18,964 nucleotides of DNA from an uncultured Bacteroidota bacterium (GCA_903898215.1 CAIUEQ010000098.1:1-18964); one strand, 5' to 3'. Counted from the first letter of the stretch, positions 6,350 to 13,681 are shown. Numbers and translations: made by a program. Notes: generated by a model from the sequence alone, not told the origin.

Positions 6350-7624
6350 TTGCACAACTTCTTTAAAAATATTTTTTCTCTTGTTTCATCAACAATGTTG
6401 TTGATGGTTTTTTTAGCGAATTTTATTTCTGAAAATATAAATGCAAAAGAAATTCCTGTTTGTGCAACCTGTCAATTTAAAAATATTCAGGCAGCAATTA
6501 ATTCTGCAAATACGGGTGATATAATAGTTGTCAAAAGCGGAATATATTTCGAAAATAAAATCCAAATCAATAAAACTATTTCACTCATCGGTGAGAATAA
6601 TCCTGTAATTGATGCTCAAGAAAAAGACGAGGGTATTACTATTTCTGCCAATAACGTTAAGGTGAGCGGATTTGTAATTAAAAATACTGCAAATGGCAGT
6701 ATCAATGACTTTGCAGGCATCAGAGTTTTTAAAGCAAATCATGTTGAAGTCTCAAACAACACTTTACGTAACACGTTTTTTGGAATCGTTTTTCAGGATT
6801 CTAAAAATGGAGAAATCATAAATAATAAAATTATCGGAGAAAATTTAAATCAAACAAAATCCGGAAATGGAATTCAATTATGGCAATGCAGAAATATCGC
6901 CATCAAAAATAATTATGTTACCAAACATCGTGATGGAATTTATTTTGAGTTCTCTCGCTTTTGCCATGTTGAAAATAATTTAAGTGAAGAAAATTTTCGC
7001 TATGGTTTGCATTTTATGTTTTCGGATAATGATTGGTATTATCACAATGTTTTTAAAAATAATGGTACCGGTGCTGCTGTAATGTACAGTAAACATATCA
7101 GCATGCTTTATAATGATTTTGAAAATAATTGGGGTGATGCTTCCTATGCGCTTCTATTAAAAGATATCTCGGATGGAATAATTATTGGAAATCATTTTAC
7201 AAAAAATACAATCGGGGTTTTACTTGATGGATCGAATAGAATAAACGTTACTCGTAATCTTTTTGAAAATAATGGATGGGCAGTAAAGTTGATGGCAAAT
7301 TGTATGAATGATACTTTTTACAAAAACAATTTTATTGCAAATACTTTTGATGTAAGCACAAACGGAACTTTGTATTACAGCTATTTTAAAAATAATTATT
7401 GGGATAAATATGAAGGCTACGACCTAAACAAAGATCATCTTGGAGATGTGCCATACCGTCCGGTAAGTTTGTATTCAATTATTGTTGAACAAATTCCACA
7501 AGCGATGATGTTACTTCGAAGTTTCACAGTTGATGTAATGGACAAGGCTGAGAGAATTATTCCTTCACTGATACCCGATTTGTTGAAAGATGAAGAACCA
7601 AAAATGCAAAAAAATAAAATATGA
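6350..7624 (+). CDS. nosD: NosD, periplasmic beta-helix maturation factor
   Basis: A 424-residue secreted protein needed for assembly of the copper-sulfide CuZ site of NosZ. After the signal peptide (cleavage near NINA-KE, residue 32) comes the typical NosD opening: a CxxC (C38, C41 in VCATC), then F-K-N-I-Q-A-A-I-N-S-A-N-T-G-D-x-I-x-V-x-x-G-I-Y. From about residue 85 to 350 there are many parallel beta-helix turns (CASH/PbH1 type: 'I-x-N-N-x-I/F', 'V-x-x-N-x-F/L'). The start is uncertain: TTG 6350 gives a lysine-bearing n-region and is preferred, but ATG 6395 (MLLMVFLANF) is possible. It overlaps nosF by four bases (ATGA). Confidence 0.93.
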   Translation: MHNFFKNIFSLVSSTMLLMVFLANFISENINAKEIPVCATCQFKNIQAAINSANTGDIIVVKSGIYFENKIQINKTISLIGENNPVIDAQEKDEGITISANNVKVSGFVIKNTANGSINDFAGIRVFKANHVEVSNNTLRNTFFGIVFQDSKNGEIINNKIIGENLNQTKSGNGIQLWQCRNIAIKNNYVTKHRDGIYFEFSRFCHVENNLSEENFRYGLHFMFSDNDWYYHNVFKNNGTGAAVMYSKHISMLYNDFENNWGDASYALLLKDISDGIIIGNHFTKNTIGVLLDGSNRINVTRNLFENNGWAVKLMANCMNDTFYKNNFIANTFDVSTNGTLYYSYFKNNYWDKYEGYDLNKDHLGDVPYRPVSLYSIIVEQIPQAMMLLRSFTVDVMDKAERIIPSLIPDLLKDEEPKMQKNKI

Positions 7625-8334
7625 TACAGATAGAATCACTGAATAAATCGTTCAACAAATTGCATGTGGTTAAAAACATTTCTGTATGTTTTAACAAAGG
7701 TGAGGTTGTGAGTGTGATTGGCCCGAATGGTTCAGGAAAAACAACATTGATGAAATGTTTATTAGGAATGGTGATACCTGATAATGGAACAATCCTATTT
7801 GATAATAAAAATATACTACACGATTGGAATTACAGAAATGATATTGGTTACATGCCTCAGATTGGAAGATATCCCGACAATATGAAGATTGGTCAGTTGT
7901 TTGAAATGATGAAAGATATCCGCTCCAATAAAGATGATTTAGATGAAGAACTGATGGATGCTTTTAAACTTCAAAGCATGTTTGATAAACCGATGAGAAC
8001 TCTTTCAGGCGGAACACGTCAAAAGGTGAGTGCAGCTTTGGCTTTTCTTTTCAACCCAAAAGTTTTAGTATTGGATGAACCAACCGCAGGGCTTGATCCA
8101 ATTGCTTCCGAAATTTTAAAAGAAAAAATTCTGAAAGAAAAAAAGAAAGAAAAACTTATTCTTATCACTTCACATATTATGAGCGAAGTGGATGATATTG
8201 CCGATAAGGTGATGTATATTTTTGAAGGAAATATTAAATTTTTTAATGCTGTTTCTGAAATAAAAAAGTTGGCAAATGAAGAGAAATTAGGAAAAGCAAT
8301 TGCACAATTAATGAGCCAAACTACCCATGCTTAA
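7621..8334 (+). CDS. nosF: NosF, ABC transporter ATPase
   Basis: A 237-residue ATPase that powers the NosFY transporter, thought to supply a sulfur species or energy for CuZ assembly through NosD. All motifs are present: Walker A GPNGSGKTT (residues 34-42, Lys40), Q-loop Gln80 (YMPQ), signature LSGGT (128-132), Walker B KVLVLDEP (Asp152, Glu153) and switch His185 (ITSH). Length is normal for a single nucleotide-binding domain. It overlaps nosD by four bases and nosY by eight, so translation is probably coupled. Confidence 0.95.
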   Translation: MIQIESLNKSFNKLHVVKNISVCFNKGEVVSVIGPNGSGKTTLMKCLLGMVIPDNGTILFDNKNILHDWNYRNDIGYMPQIGRYPDNMKIGQLFEMMKDIRSNKDDLDEELMDAFKLQSMFDKPMRTLSGGTRQKVSAALAFLFNPKVLVLDEPTAGLDPIASEILKEKILKEKKKEKLILITSHIMSEVDDIADKVMYIFEGNIKFFNAVSEIKKLANEEKLGKAIAQLMSQTTHA

Positions 8335-9094
8335 ACTGATAAAATATGTGGTGTATGATATTTTGCGAAACAGGATTTTGCTTGGATACACTTTGCTTCT
8401 GCTTACTGTTTCATTGAGTTTGTTTAACCTCGAAGATGATGCTGCAAAAGCAACTCTCAGTTTAACAAATTTAATTCTCATCATCATCCCATTGGTAAGT
8501 ATTATTTTCTCAACAATACATTTTTATAACTCCTACGAATTTATTGAACTGCTGGTTGCACAACCTCTAAACCGCAGAACAATTTTACTGAGCCAATATT
8601 TTGGCGTAAGCATTTCTTTGTTCACTGCTTTTTTTGTTGGAATTGGAATTCCTGTTTTACTTTATAATGCAAGTTCAACCGGACTGATATTACTTTTGTC
8701 AGGAATGCTGTTAACTCAAATTTTTGTCTCAATCGCATTTTGGGCATCAGTTGTTACACGTGATAAAGCAAAAGGAATTGGACTATCATTAATGATATGG
8801 TTTTATTTTTCATTGATCTATGACGGACTGATTTTATTCTTTCTGTTTTCATTTAACGATTTCCCATTGGAAAAACCGATACTTGCGCTCACATGTTTGA
8901 ACCCTGTTGACCTAGGAAGAATATTGATCTTACTAAAAATGGATATTTCAGCATTGATGGGATTTACTGGCGCATTATATAAAGACTTTTTTGGAAGTGC
9001 ATTCGGACTCATTTTTTCAATTGTAGTAATGAGTATTTGGATCATCATTCCAATGTTGTTTGCAATAAGAATTTTTAATAGAAAAAATTTATAA
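8327..9094 (+). CDS. nosY: NosY, ABC-2 type permease
   Basis: A 255-residue membrane protein with about six hydrophobic segments: near residues 15-32, 44-66, 86-110, 113-140, 145-175 and 226-248. The segment R-N-R-I-L-L-G-Y at the N-terminus and 'Q-P-L-N-R-R-T-I-L-L-S-Q-Y' around residues 77-89 are typical of ABC-2 permeases of the NosY type. It pairs with NosF as the membrane half of the transporter that matures NosZ. The start overlaps nosF by eight bases; the stop shares one base with the haemoglobin ATG. Confidence 0.92.
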   Translation: MLKLIKYVVYDILRNRILLGYTLLLLTVSLSLFNLEDDAAKATLSLTNLILIIIPLVSIIFSTIHFYNSYEFIELLVAQPLNRRTILLSQYFGVSISLFTAFFVGIGIPVLLYNASSTGLILLLSGMLLTQIFVSIAFWASVVTRDKAKGIGLSLMIWFYFSLIYDGLILFFLFSFNDFPLEKPILALTCLNPVDLGRILILLKMDISALMGFTGALYKDFFGSAFGLIFSIVVMSIWIIIPMLFAIRIFNRKNL

Positions 9095-9498
9095 TGGATA
9101 ATAATAAACACGACATTTTAACAATTGCTGATGTTGAATTAATGGTAAATTCATTTTATCAGAAAACACAACATGATGAATTTCTTGGACCTGTTTTTAA
9201 TGAACATATTGCCGATTGGGATAAACACCTTCCAGTAATGTATCAGTTTTGGAACAGCATGTTGTTGGCATCACAAACCTACAAAGGAAATGCATTTGAA
9301 AAACACGCCCACCTTCCCATTAATCCAACACATTTTGAGAGATGGATAGATATTTTTATCGAAAACCTAGACGAGCATTTTGCAGGTGAAGTTACTGAAA
9401 GAGCAAAATTCCTGGTAAAAAATGTTGCCATGAATTTCCAAATTCGATTAGGCCTTAATCTTAGTGACGAACAAATTAAAAAATACCAAACATCATGA
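9094..9498 (+). CDS. Group III truncated haemoglobin
   Basis: A 134-residue cytoplasmic 2-on-2 globin. The E-F region reads Q-F-W-N-S-M-L ... Y-K-G-N-A-F-E-K-H-A-H-L ... T-H-F-E-R-W-I-D-I-F, the pattern of group III (P-type) truncated haemoglobins. His71 in HxxL is the likely proximal haem ligand, and HF-x-RW follows at residues 80-84. An early B-helix Phe/Tyr pair (F21, Y22) is present. Group III globins such as Campylobacter Ctb bind O2 and NO and are tied to nitrosative stress. The ATG overlaps the nosY stop and the gene's own stop overlaps the next start, so it belongs to the nos operon. NO or N-oxide handling during N2O respiration is inferred. Confidence 0.9.
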   Translation: MDNNKHDILTIADVELMVNSFYQKTQHDEFLGPVFNEHIADWDKHLPVMYQFWNSMLLASQTYKGNAFEKHAHLPINPTHFERWIDIFIENLDEHFAGEVTERAKFLVKNVAMNFQIRLGLNLSDEQIKKYQTS

Positions 9499-9959
9499 AA
9501 ACAATAATTTATTCCGCAATTTTATTATTCCTTTTTTCGTGCAATTCAAACACAAGTGAAAGCACATCAAATGAACACCAAAAATTTTCAAACAATGATG
9601 AAATCGTGAATTCGGTGAAGGGTGCAAATGGTAAATATTTTTTAGACCAAACAACAGTTGGAAATATCCATCGATTTGAAAATACTGTTTTAAATTTCAG
9701 AGATATATCAAAAAAACGTTCTCCAAAAATTGATATCTATAATGAATTTTCAATCATCATTTCACGAAACGTGGAAGAGATTTCAAGCCAATGTAAAATG
9801 AATGGTGAAGGTCATGAGCTATTGAAAAATATTCTGAACAAAATTTCTGAACAAAATAAAACCATTTCTGGTACCGACCTGGAACAAGCTAAATTGGCAT
9901 TTAAAAATATTTGTAATTTAACAAACCAGATTAACTCTGACTTTGACTATAGTAATTGA
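9495..9959 (+). CDS. Unrecognised lipoprotein at the end of the nos operon
   Basis: A 154-residue secreted lipoprotein. The signal peptide MKTIIYSAILLFLFSC gives lipid Cys16, followed by a Ser/Thr/Asn tether to about residue 30. The rest looks all-helical, perhaps a small bundle. Beyond the lipid cysteine there are only two: Cys100 in a C-x-M-x4-H context (Cys100, Met102, His107) and Cys140. These could form a disulfide or bind a metal such as copper, but no known motif is matched (there is no CxxCH). The start overlaps the haemoglobin stop by four bases, so it is a co-translated last gene of the operon. I do not recognise the family. Confidence 0.8.
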   Translation: MKTIIYSAILLFLFSCNSNTSESTSNEHQKFSNNDEIVNSVKGANGKYFLDQTTVGNIHRFENTVLNFRDISKKRSPKIDIYNEFSIIISRNVEEISSQCKMNGEGHELLKNILNKISEQNKTISGTDLEQAKLAFKNICNLTNQINSDFDYSN

Positions 9960-9984
9960 GTTTTAAAATAACTTAAGCTTTTCT

Positions 9985-10023
9985 TTCTGCGTAAATCCGC
10001 GGTATCTGCGAGAAAATTAATCC
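9985..10023. repeat. Degenerate short-period intergenic repeat
   Basis: TCTGCG (9986), CCGCGG (9997) and TCTGCG (10005) recur about every 9-11 bases, separated by AT-rich spacers such as TAAAT. It resembles the dispersed 'CGCAGATTTACGCAGA'-type intergenic repeats I recall from Bacteroidota genomes. It lies between the last nos-operon gene and the ric promoter. Confidence 0.4.
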
Positions 10024-10044
10024 CAACATAAATCATATTCAATG

Positions 10045-10058
10045 TTGACACAGGTCAA
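10045..10058. promoter_or_regulatory. FNR-type box upstream of ric
   Basis: TTGACACAGGTCAA matches TTGA-N6-TCAA, with two TTGAC half-sites. Its first base is 36 bases before the -7 candidate at 10081, the same spacing as at the cytochrome/nos promoter. Confidence 0.7.
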
Positions 10059-10080
10059 ATACTGAGGTGTTTGTTAAAAC

Positions 10081-10088
10081 TACTTTCG
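10081..10088 (+). promoter_or_regulatory. -7 candidate of ric
   Basis: TACTTTCG differs at one fixed position from TAnnTTTG. The transcript would start near 10092-10094, leaving a leader of only about 15 bases before the ATG at 10107. Confidence 0.5.
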
Positions 10089-10106
10089 TTATCTAAAATA
10101 ATAACC

Positions 10107-10832
10107 ATGAAAGACCTAAAAGAAAAAAACGTAGGAGAAATTGTTGCAGATGATTATCGCACTTCGGATATTTTTAAAAGCCACGGAATCGATTTTTGTT
10201 GCGGTGGTAAAAAATCACTCCAAAAAGTTTGCGAAGAAAAACATGTTGATTTAGATCAGATAACAAATGAATTATTAAATATTAAAACTGTTTCATCTAC
10301 AACTCATCAATTCGATACATGGAAACTTGATTTCCTATCTGACTATATCATCAATACACACCATAGTTATGTTGAACGTGAGATGATGGTGATTTATGAA
10401 TATGCAAAAAAAGTATCTTCAGTTCACGGACATCATTATACTGAAATGGTAGAAGTTGCAGAAATTTTTTATGATGTTGCAAAAGAACTTGTTGCTCATA
10501 TGCGTAAAGAAGAAATGATTTTGTTTCCATACATTAAAGAACTTGCAAAGGCTTTAGAAAATAAAACTACTATAGCAAAACCAGGTTTTATGAGTGTTGA
10601 AAATCCAATTCTCGCAATGATTAATGAGCATGAAACTGTTGGAGAAATGTTGCACAAAATTGATTCGCTAACCCATAATTACACTCCACCGGAAGATGCT
10701 TGTAATACTTTCAGAGTGCTGCTTGCTAAATTAAATGAATTTGAAAATGATCTTCATACTCATATTCATTTAGAAAATAATATTTTGTTTCCTAAGGCGA
10801 TTGCACTTGAAAAACAATTGATGATTTCTTAA
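10107..10832 (+). CDS. ric: Iron-sulfur cluster repair di-iron protein Ric (YtfE/ScdA family)
   Basis: A 241-residue cytoplasmic protein that repairs Fe-S clusters damaged by NO or oxidants. The N-terminal ScdA_N domain has the hallmark S-H-G-I-D-F-C-C-G-G (Cys31, Cys32). The hemerythrin-like bundle follows with di-iron ligands matching YtfE: a His at 85/86 (NTHHSY), H131 and E135 (HMRKE), H175 (NEHE), and H219 and E223 (HIHLE). The frame is open back to a TTG at 10071, but that start would swallow the -7 element, so ATG 10107 is chosen. It has its own FNR-type box and follows the nos operon, as expected for a gene induced during nitrogen-oxide respiration. The symbol follows the family; ytfE and scdA are synonyms. 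Confidence 0.95.
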   Translation: MKDLKEKNVGEIVADDYRTSDIFKSHGIDFCCGGKKSLQKVCEEKHVDLDQITNELLNIKTVSSTTHQFDTWKLDFLSDYIINTHHSYVEREMMVIYEYAKKVSSVHGHHYTEMVEVAEIFYDVAKELVAHMRKEEMILFPYIKELAKALENKTTIAKPGFMSVENPILAMINEHETVGEMLHKIDSLTHNYTPPEDACNTFRVLLAKLNEFENDLHTHIHLENNILFPKAIALEKQLMIS

Positions 10833-10848
10833 AATATTTTTTATTAAT

Positions 10849-10945
10849 CCTTGCCTGCTTTGCCTCTTTTTACCTTGCATATTTCGAGTTTAAAAACTTT
10901 AATAAATGCAAAGTCTATAAAGTTATTCGCAAAGTTGGCAAGGCA
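10849..10945. repeat. Degenerate inverted/tandem repeat between convergent ric and the Crp/Fnr gene
   Basis: The left part repeats T-T-G-C-C-like words (CCTTGCC at 10849, TTTGCC near 10859, CCTTGC near 10873). The right part carries GCAAAG at 10908 and 10929 and GGCAAGG at 10937. CCTTGCC and GGCAAGG are exact reverse complements, so the two halves could pair across the gap. It may serve as a loose bidirectional terminator or be the relic of a dispersed repeat. This covers the whole gap; no gene is seen in it. Confidence 0.35.
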
Positions 10946-10966
10946 ATTTTTAAAAACTTCTTAGGA

Positions 10967-11680
10967 TTAATCTTCGATGTTTGCAGTTCTTTTCAGAATC
11001 TGGTGATCGAGAATGATGATCTTCTTTTTAACAAGGTCGAGCATTTTAATTTCCTGAAAATCTCTTAAAATTCTTACAACGGTTTCGATAGCCATACCGG
11101 TAAGACTGGCTATTTCTTCTCTTGTTAATTCAACGTTTATCGACTTGTCGGCATTGATACCAAATGTTTCCTGCAAAATAAGTAATGCTTCGGCTAAGCG
11201 CTCTGAGGCACTTTTTTGTTGCATATTCACACTTCTTTGTTCAGCATATTTTAAATCCAATGCCAAATGTGTCATCAGGTTTTTTGATAGTTGCGCATTT
11301 TTTTCAATCAAATTCCACAACTTTTCTTTGGGTATAAAACATACCATCGAATCTTCAATTGTTTGTGCCGATGCTGAATAATTTTCGCCACAAATTAAGG
11401 AGCGATAACCAATGATGTCGCCATCTTTTGCAAGACGTACAATTTGCTCTTTCCCATCCCGTCCAACCATAACAATTTTTGCTTTGCCTTTGTGAATGCA
11501 GAACAAACCGTGGGTAGGATTATTCTCAGAAAAAATAATTTGTCCCTTTTTTACAAAATTGCTGTTCTTGTAATTGTTTAATTCGTGAAGGTCCTCTCTT
11601 TTAAGAGAACCAAAAACCGAAAGTGCCAATGACTGACAATTTACACAATCTGTTATTTCGTTTTTTAAATTATTTATCAT
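10967..11680 (-). CDS. Crp/Fnr-family transcription regulator
   Basis: A 237-residue regulator with a cyclic-nucleotide-type beta-barrel (about 25-115, with G-x-I-I-F-S-E-N-N ... G-L-F-C-I-H-K-G-K-A-K-I), a long dimer helix (about 118-150) and a C-terminal winged helix. The recognition helix I-E-T-V-V-R-I-L-R-D-F-Q (198-209) parallels FNR's V-E-T-I-S-R-L-L-G-R-F-Q: Glu199 and Arg203 match the FNR residues that read TTGAT, while FNR's Ser is Val202. The N-terminus has Cys12 and Cys15 (CVNC); further cysteines are at 61, 97 and 114. This is not the full E. coli FNR cysteine set, so an Fe-S sensor is possible but unproven. It ends the minus-strand unit, 29 bases after the barrel gene, with no FNR-type box of its own. 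It is the best candidate for the four boxes nearby. Confidence 0.92.
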   Translation of the reverse strand: MINNLKNEITDCVNCQSLALSVFGSLKREDLHELNNYKNSNFVKKGQIIFSENNPTHGLFCIHKGKAKIVMVGRDGKEQIVRLAKDGDIIGYRSLICGENYSASAQTIEDSMVCFIPKEKLWNLIEKNAQLSKNLMTHLALDLKYAEQRSVNMQQKSASERLAEALLILQETFGINADKSINVELTREEIASLTGMAIETVVRILRDFQEIKMLDLVKKKIIILDHQILKRTANIED

Positions 11681-11709
11681 ATGAAAATCGTGTTCAAATA
11701 AAGCATAAA

Positions 11710-12276
11710 TTATTGCTTTCCTCTCAATTTTACTTTATGAATTTTCATTGCCTTGTTCAAAGCCGATTCAAGATAAACCTGAATGGAGAAATAAATTCCG
11801 TCATCTAAGTAACCATAATTTGAATTTCCTCTTCTATAAACTAAATCGCGATAACCTATAAATACGTAGGGCTCAATAGCAACATGCTCATTTAAAAAAT
11901 AAGTATAGCCTAGTCTTGCAAAAACATCGTGTTCAAAATATGAACGGTTTGGAATTCCAAAACTATAATCACCTTGTAAAAAAATATTATTAAAATAAAA
12001 TCGAACCAATGGGCCGAGTCTCAAATTTGTGTTTGCCGTTCTTGCAAAATATTGATAATTGAGATACGCGCTTCCTCCTACCAAAAAACGATCAGTGAGA
12101 AATGTCCCATACATTGGGCTCATATAAATTGTGGTAACGGTGTTTCCACCCGCGTTGGTAATATTATCGAGCCCCGCATTTCCTCCTAAAATATAATTTC
12201 CTTTTTCTGCTTGCGCCAAAACATGCTGCGAGAAAAAAATTAAAACAAAGAAATTAATGATGAAAATGCGGGTCAT
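11710..12276 (-). CDS. Small outer-membrane beta-barrel protein
   Basis: A 188-residue exported protein. The signal peptide (MTRIFIINFFVLIFFSQHVLAQA) has an ALA-like cleavage site near residue 21. The mature part consists of alternating amphipathic strands rich in aromatic residues and glycine (Y-I-L-G-G-N-A-G-L, F-L-V-G-G-S-A-Y-L-N-Y-Q-Y, L-R-L-G-P-L-V-R-F-Y-F, V-F-A-R-L-G-Y-T-Y-F-L). This pattern fits a porin-like eight-strand barrel of the OMP_b-brl/OmpW kind. The barrel does not end in a terminal aromatic; the last 20 residues are basic, which is unusual. It sits 39 bases after the flavoprotein gene and 29 before the Crp/Fnr gene, so the three may form one transcript. Its function is unknown. 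Confidence 0.8.
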   Translation of the reverse strand: MTRIFIINFFVLIFFSQHVLAQAEKGNYILGGNAGLDNITNAGGNTVTTIYMSPMYGTFLTDRFLVGGSAYLNYQYFARTANTNLRLGPLVRFYFNNIFLQGDYSFGIPNRSYFEHDVFARLGYTYFLNEHVAIEPYVFIGYRDLVYRRGNSNYGYLDDGIYFSIQVYLESALNKAMKIHKVKLRGKQ

Positions 12277-12315
12277 GAAAATGGATAAAGAAAATGCAAA
12301 TTATAGTTAAAAAAT

Positions 12316-13566
12316 TTAATCGTTAATAAGTAGCTTAAAATAAAAAAACGGATTGCGAAGTTTTGCTCTCAAATCTAAATCTTCAAACATGCAACTGATG
12401 GTTTCTCGAAGGGTTTTATTTTTGTTTGCTTTGTTCACCACAAAATTAAAAAGCCAAGGATATTTACATAACTTTTGCATGGTATGACTTAACTTTAATT
12501 CGTCCCACTGACGAGCATAAAAATTATCATCAAAAGTTTTTAGGAACTCTGCATCAAAACGATTTTGCTTCACTGCATCAACAATTATATTTGCAGCCAT
12601 CATTCCACTGTATAATGCATTTCCAATTCCTTCTCCGGTAAACGGATCTATTAATGAACCGGCATCACCTACCAACAAATATCCATTACCAGATAATGGT
12701 CTTTTTTTAGAACCTAATGGCAATCCCCAACCTTGAATATTTCCAATAAGTTTTGCATTTTTAAACCTGTGTTTTATTGTTGGATTATTCGCAATTGCTT
12801 TGAGCATATCTTCTTTAAGATTCACACGTTTTTTGCTCACACTACTACTCAACATTCCTGCACCAATATTTGCCTGTCCGTTGGGAAGTGGAAAAATCCA
12901 AAAATATCCGGGGAGCATATCTTCTAAAAAATGCAACTCAATAAAATTTTGTGGATGCATATCTTCCACACCTTCATAATATGCACGAATTCCTGCACAA
13001 TAATGATCGTTATCTTTTCTTATTCCTGCAAGTTTCTTTGCCACAATTGAACGATCTCCTTCTGCACCAATAATCAGTTTAGCGGTTGAAATCAGAGATT
13101 GTTCATCGCCTTTTTTACACCAAATATTAATTCCATTATCTGATCTTTCAACATCTGTAACTTCGGTTCCATCAATAATAGTTGCGTAATTTTTATCTAA
13201 CTTCTTAAATAATTGGTAATCGAAATCTATTCTCTTAGCGATAAATCCGGGAGGATATTTTTCTTTGCTGATATCTTTTTTAAAAGGAATGTCGATTGAT
13301 TTGCCATTTGGCGCTGCAAACTTTACTCCCCAACTATCAATAAATTGAGATGATTGTTTTGTAAACTCAGGAATGATGGCTGGATCAAGCTGATTAAGTA
13401 CATAAACGGCCTTACCACTTAATGCATCACCACATACCTTATCTCTGGGAAAAATTGCCTTATCAATAATAGTATGAGGAATCTTATGTTTGGAAAGGAA
13501 TAGCGAAGTTGAACATCCTGCCGGTCCTGCACCAATAATTACAATATCTGTTTCTTTCATTTCCAC
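12316..13566 (-). CDS. Geranylgeranyl-reductase-family FAD-dependent oxidoreductase
   Basis: A 416-residue flavoprotein. The FAD-binding Rossmann motif GAGPAG is at residues 12-17; the family signature F-P-R-D-K-V-C-G-D-A-L-S-G spans 39-51; G-A-E-G-D-R (167-172) and G-Y-L-L-V-G-D-A-G-S-L-I-D-P-F-T-G-E-G-I-G (295-315) complete the FAD site. These are the marks of the geranylgeranyl reductase group, which saturates isoprenoid double bonds in lipids, quinones or pigments, and of related monooxygenase-like enzymes. In a bacterium of this kind a quinone or carotenoid side chain is a plausible substrate, but nothing here decides it. The start is ATG 13566; the Met at residue 3 is an equally good alternative. 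It leads a possible three-gene minus-strand unit. Confidence 0.88.
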   Translation of the reverse strand: MEMKETDIVIIGAGPAGCSTSLFLSKHKIPHTIIDKAIFPRDKVCGDALSGKAVYVLNQLDPAIIPEFTKQSSQFIDSWGVKFAAPNGKSIDIPFKKDISKEKYPPGFIAKRIDFDYQLFKKLDKNYATIIDGTEVTDVERSDNGINIWCKKGDEQSLISTAKLIIGAEGDRSIVAKKLAGIRKDNDHYCAGIRAYYEGVEDMHPQNFIELHFLEDMLPGYFWIFPLPNGQANIGAGMLSSSVSKKRVNLKEDMLKAIANNPTIKHRFKNAKLIGNIQGWGLPLGSKKRPLSGNGYLLVGDAGSLIDPFTGEGIGNALYSGMMAANIIVDAVKQNRFDAEFLKTFDDNFYARQWDELKLSHTMQKLCKYPWLFNFVVNKANKNKTLRETISCMFEDLDLRAKLRNPFFYFKLLIND

Positions 13567-13626
13567 CTACAATAATAAATGAGTAAATCCGTAATCGCTA
13601 TATTCAAAATCGAAATTATATTAAGA

Positions 13627-13639
13627 CATTGTGTCAATG
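13627..13639. promoter_or_regulatory. Small palindrome in the divergent promoter region
   Basis: CATTG-TGT-CAATG is a perfect 5+3+5 inverted repeat between the divergent flavoprotein and conserved-protein genes. It lies about 15 bases upstream of a TAAATTCG -7 candidate (13653-13660), so it would overlap the -33 region of the plus-strand gene. It does not fit the FNR spacing. An operator is possible. Confidence 0.3.
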
Positions 13640-13681
13640 GCTTGATTTTTGGTAAATTCGAATCCTCAATTAAAAATTTTT

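Noticed and set aside
9985..10023. CRISPR-like array
   Set aside because: Units are about ten bases, degenerate and too short; there are no spacers and no cas genes.
10071..10106. Start of ric at the TTG at 10071
   Set aside because: It would place the -7 element inside the gene. The ATG at 10107 gives the normal ScdA_N start.
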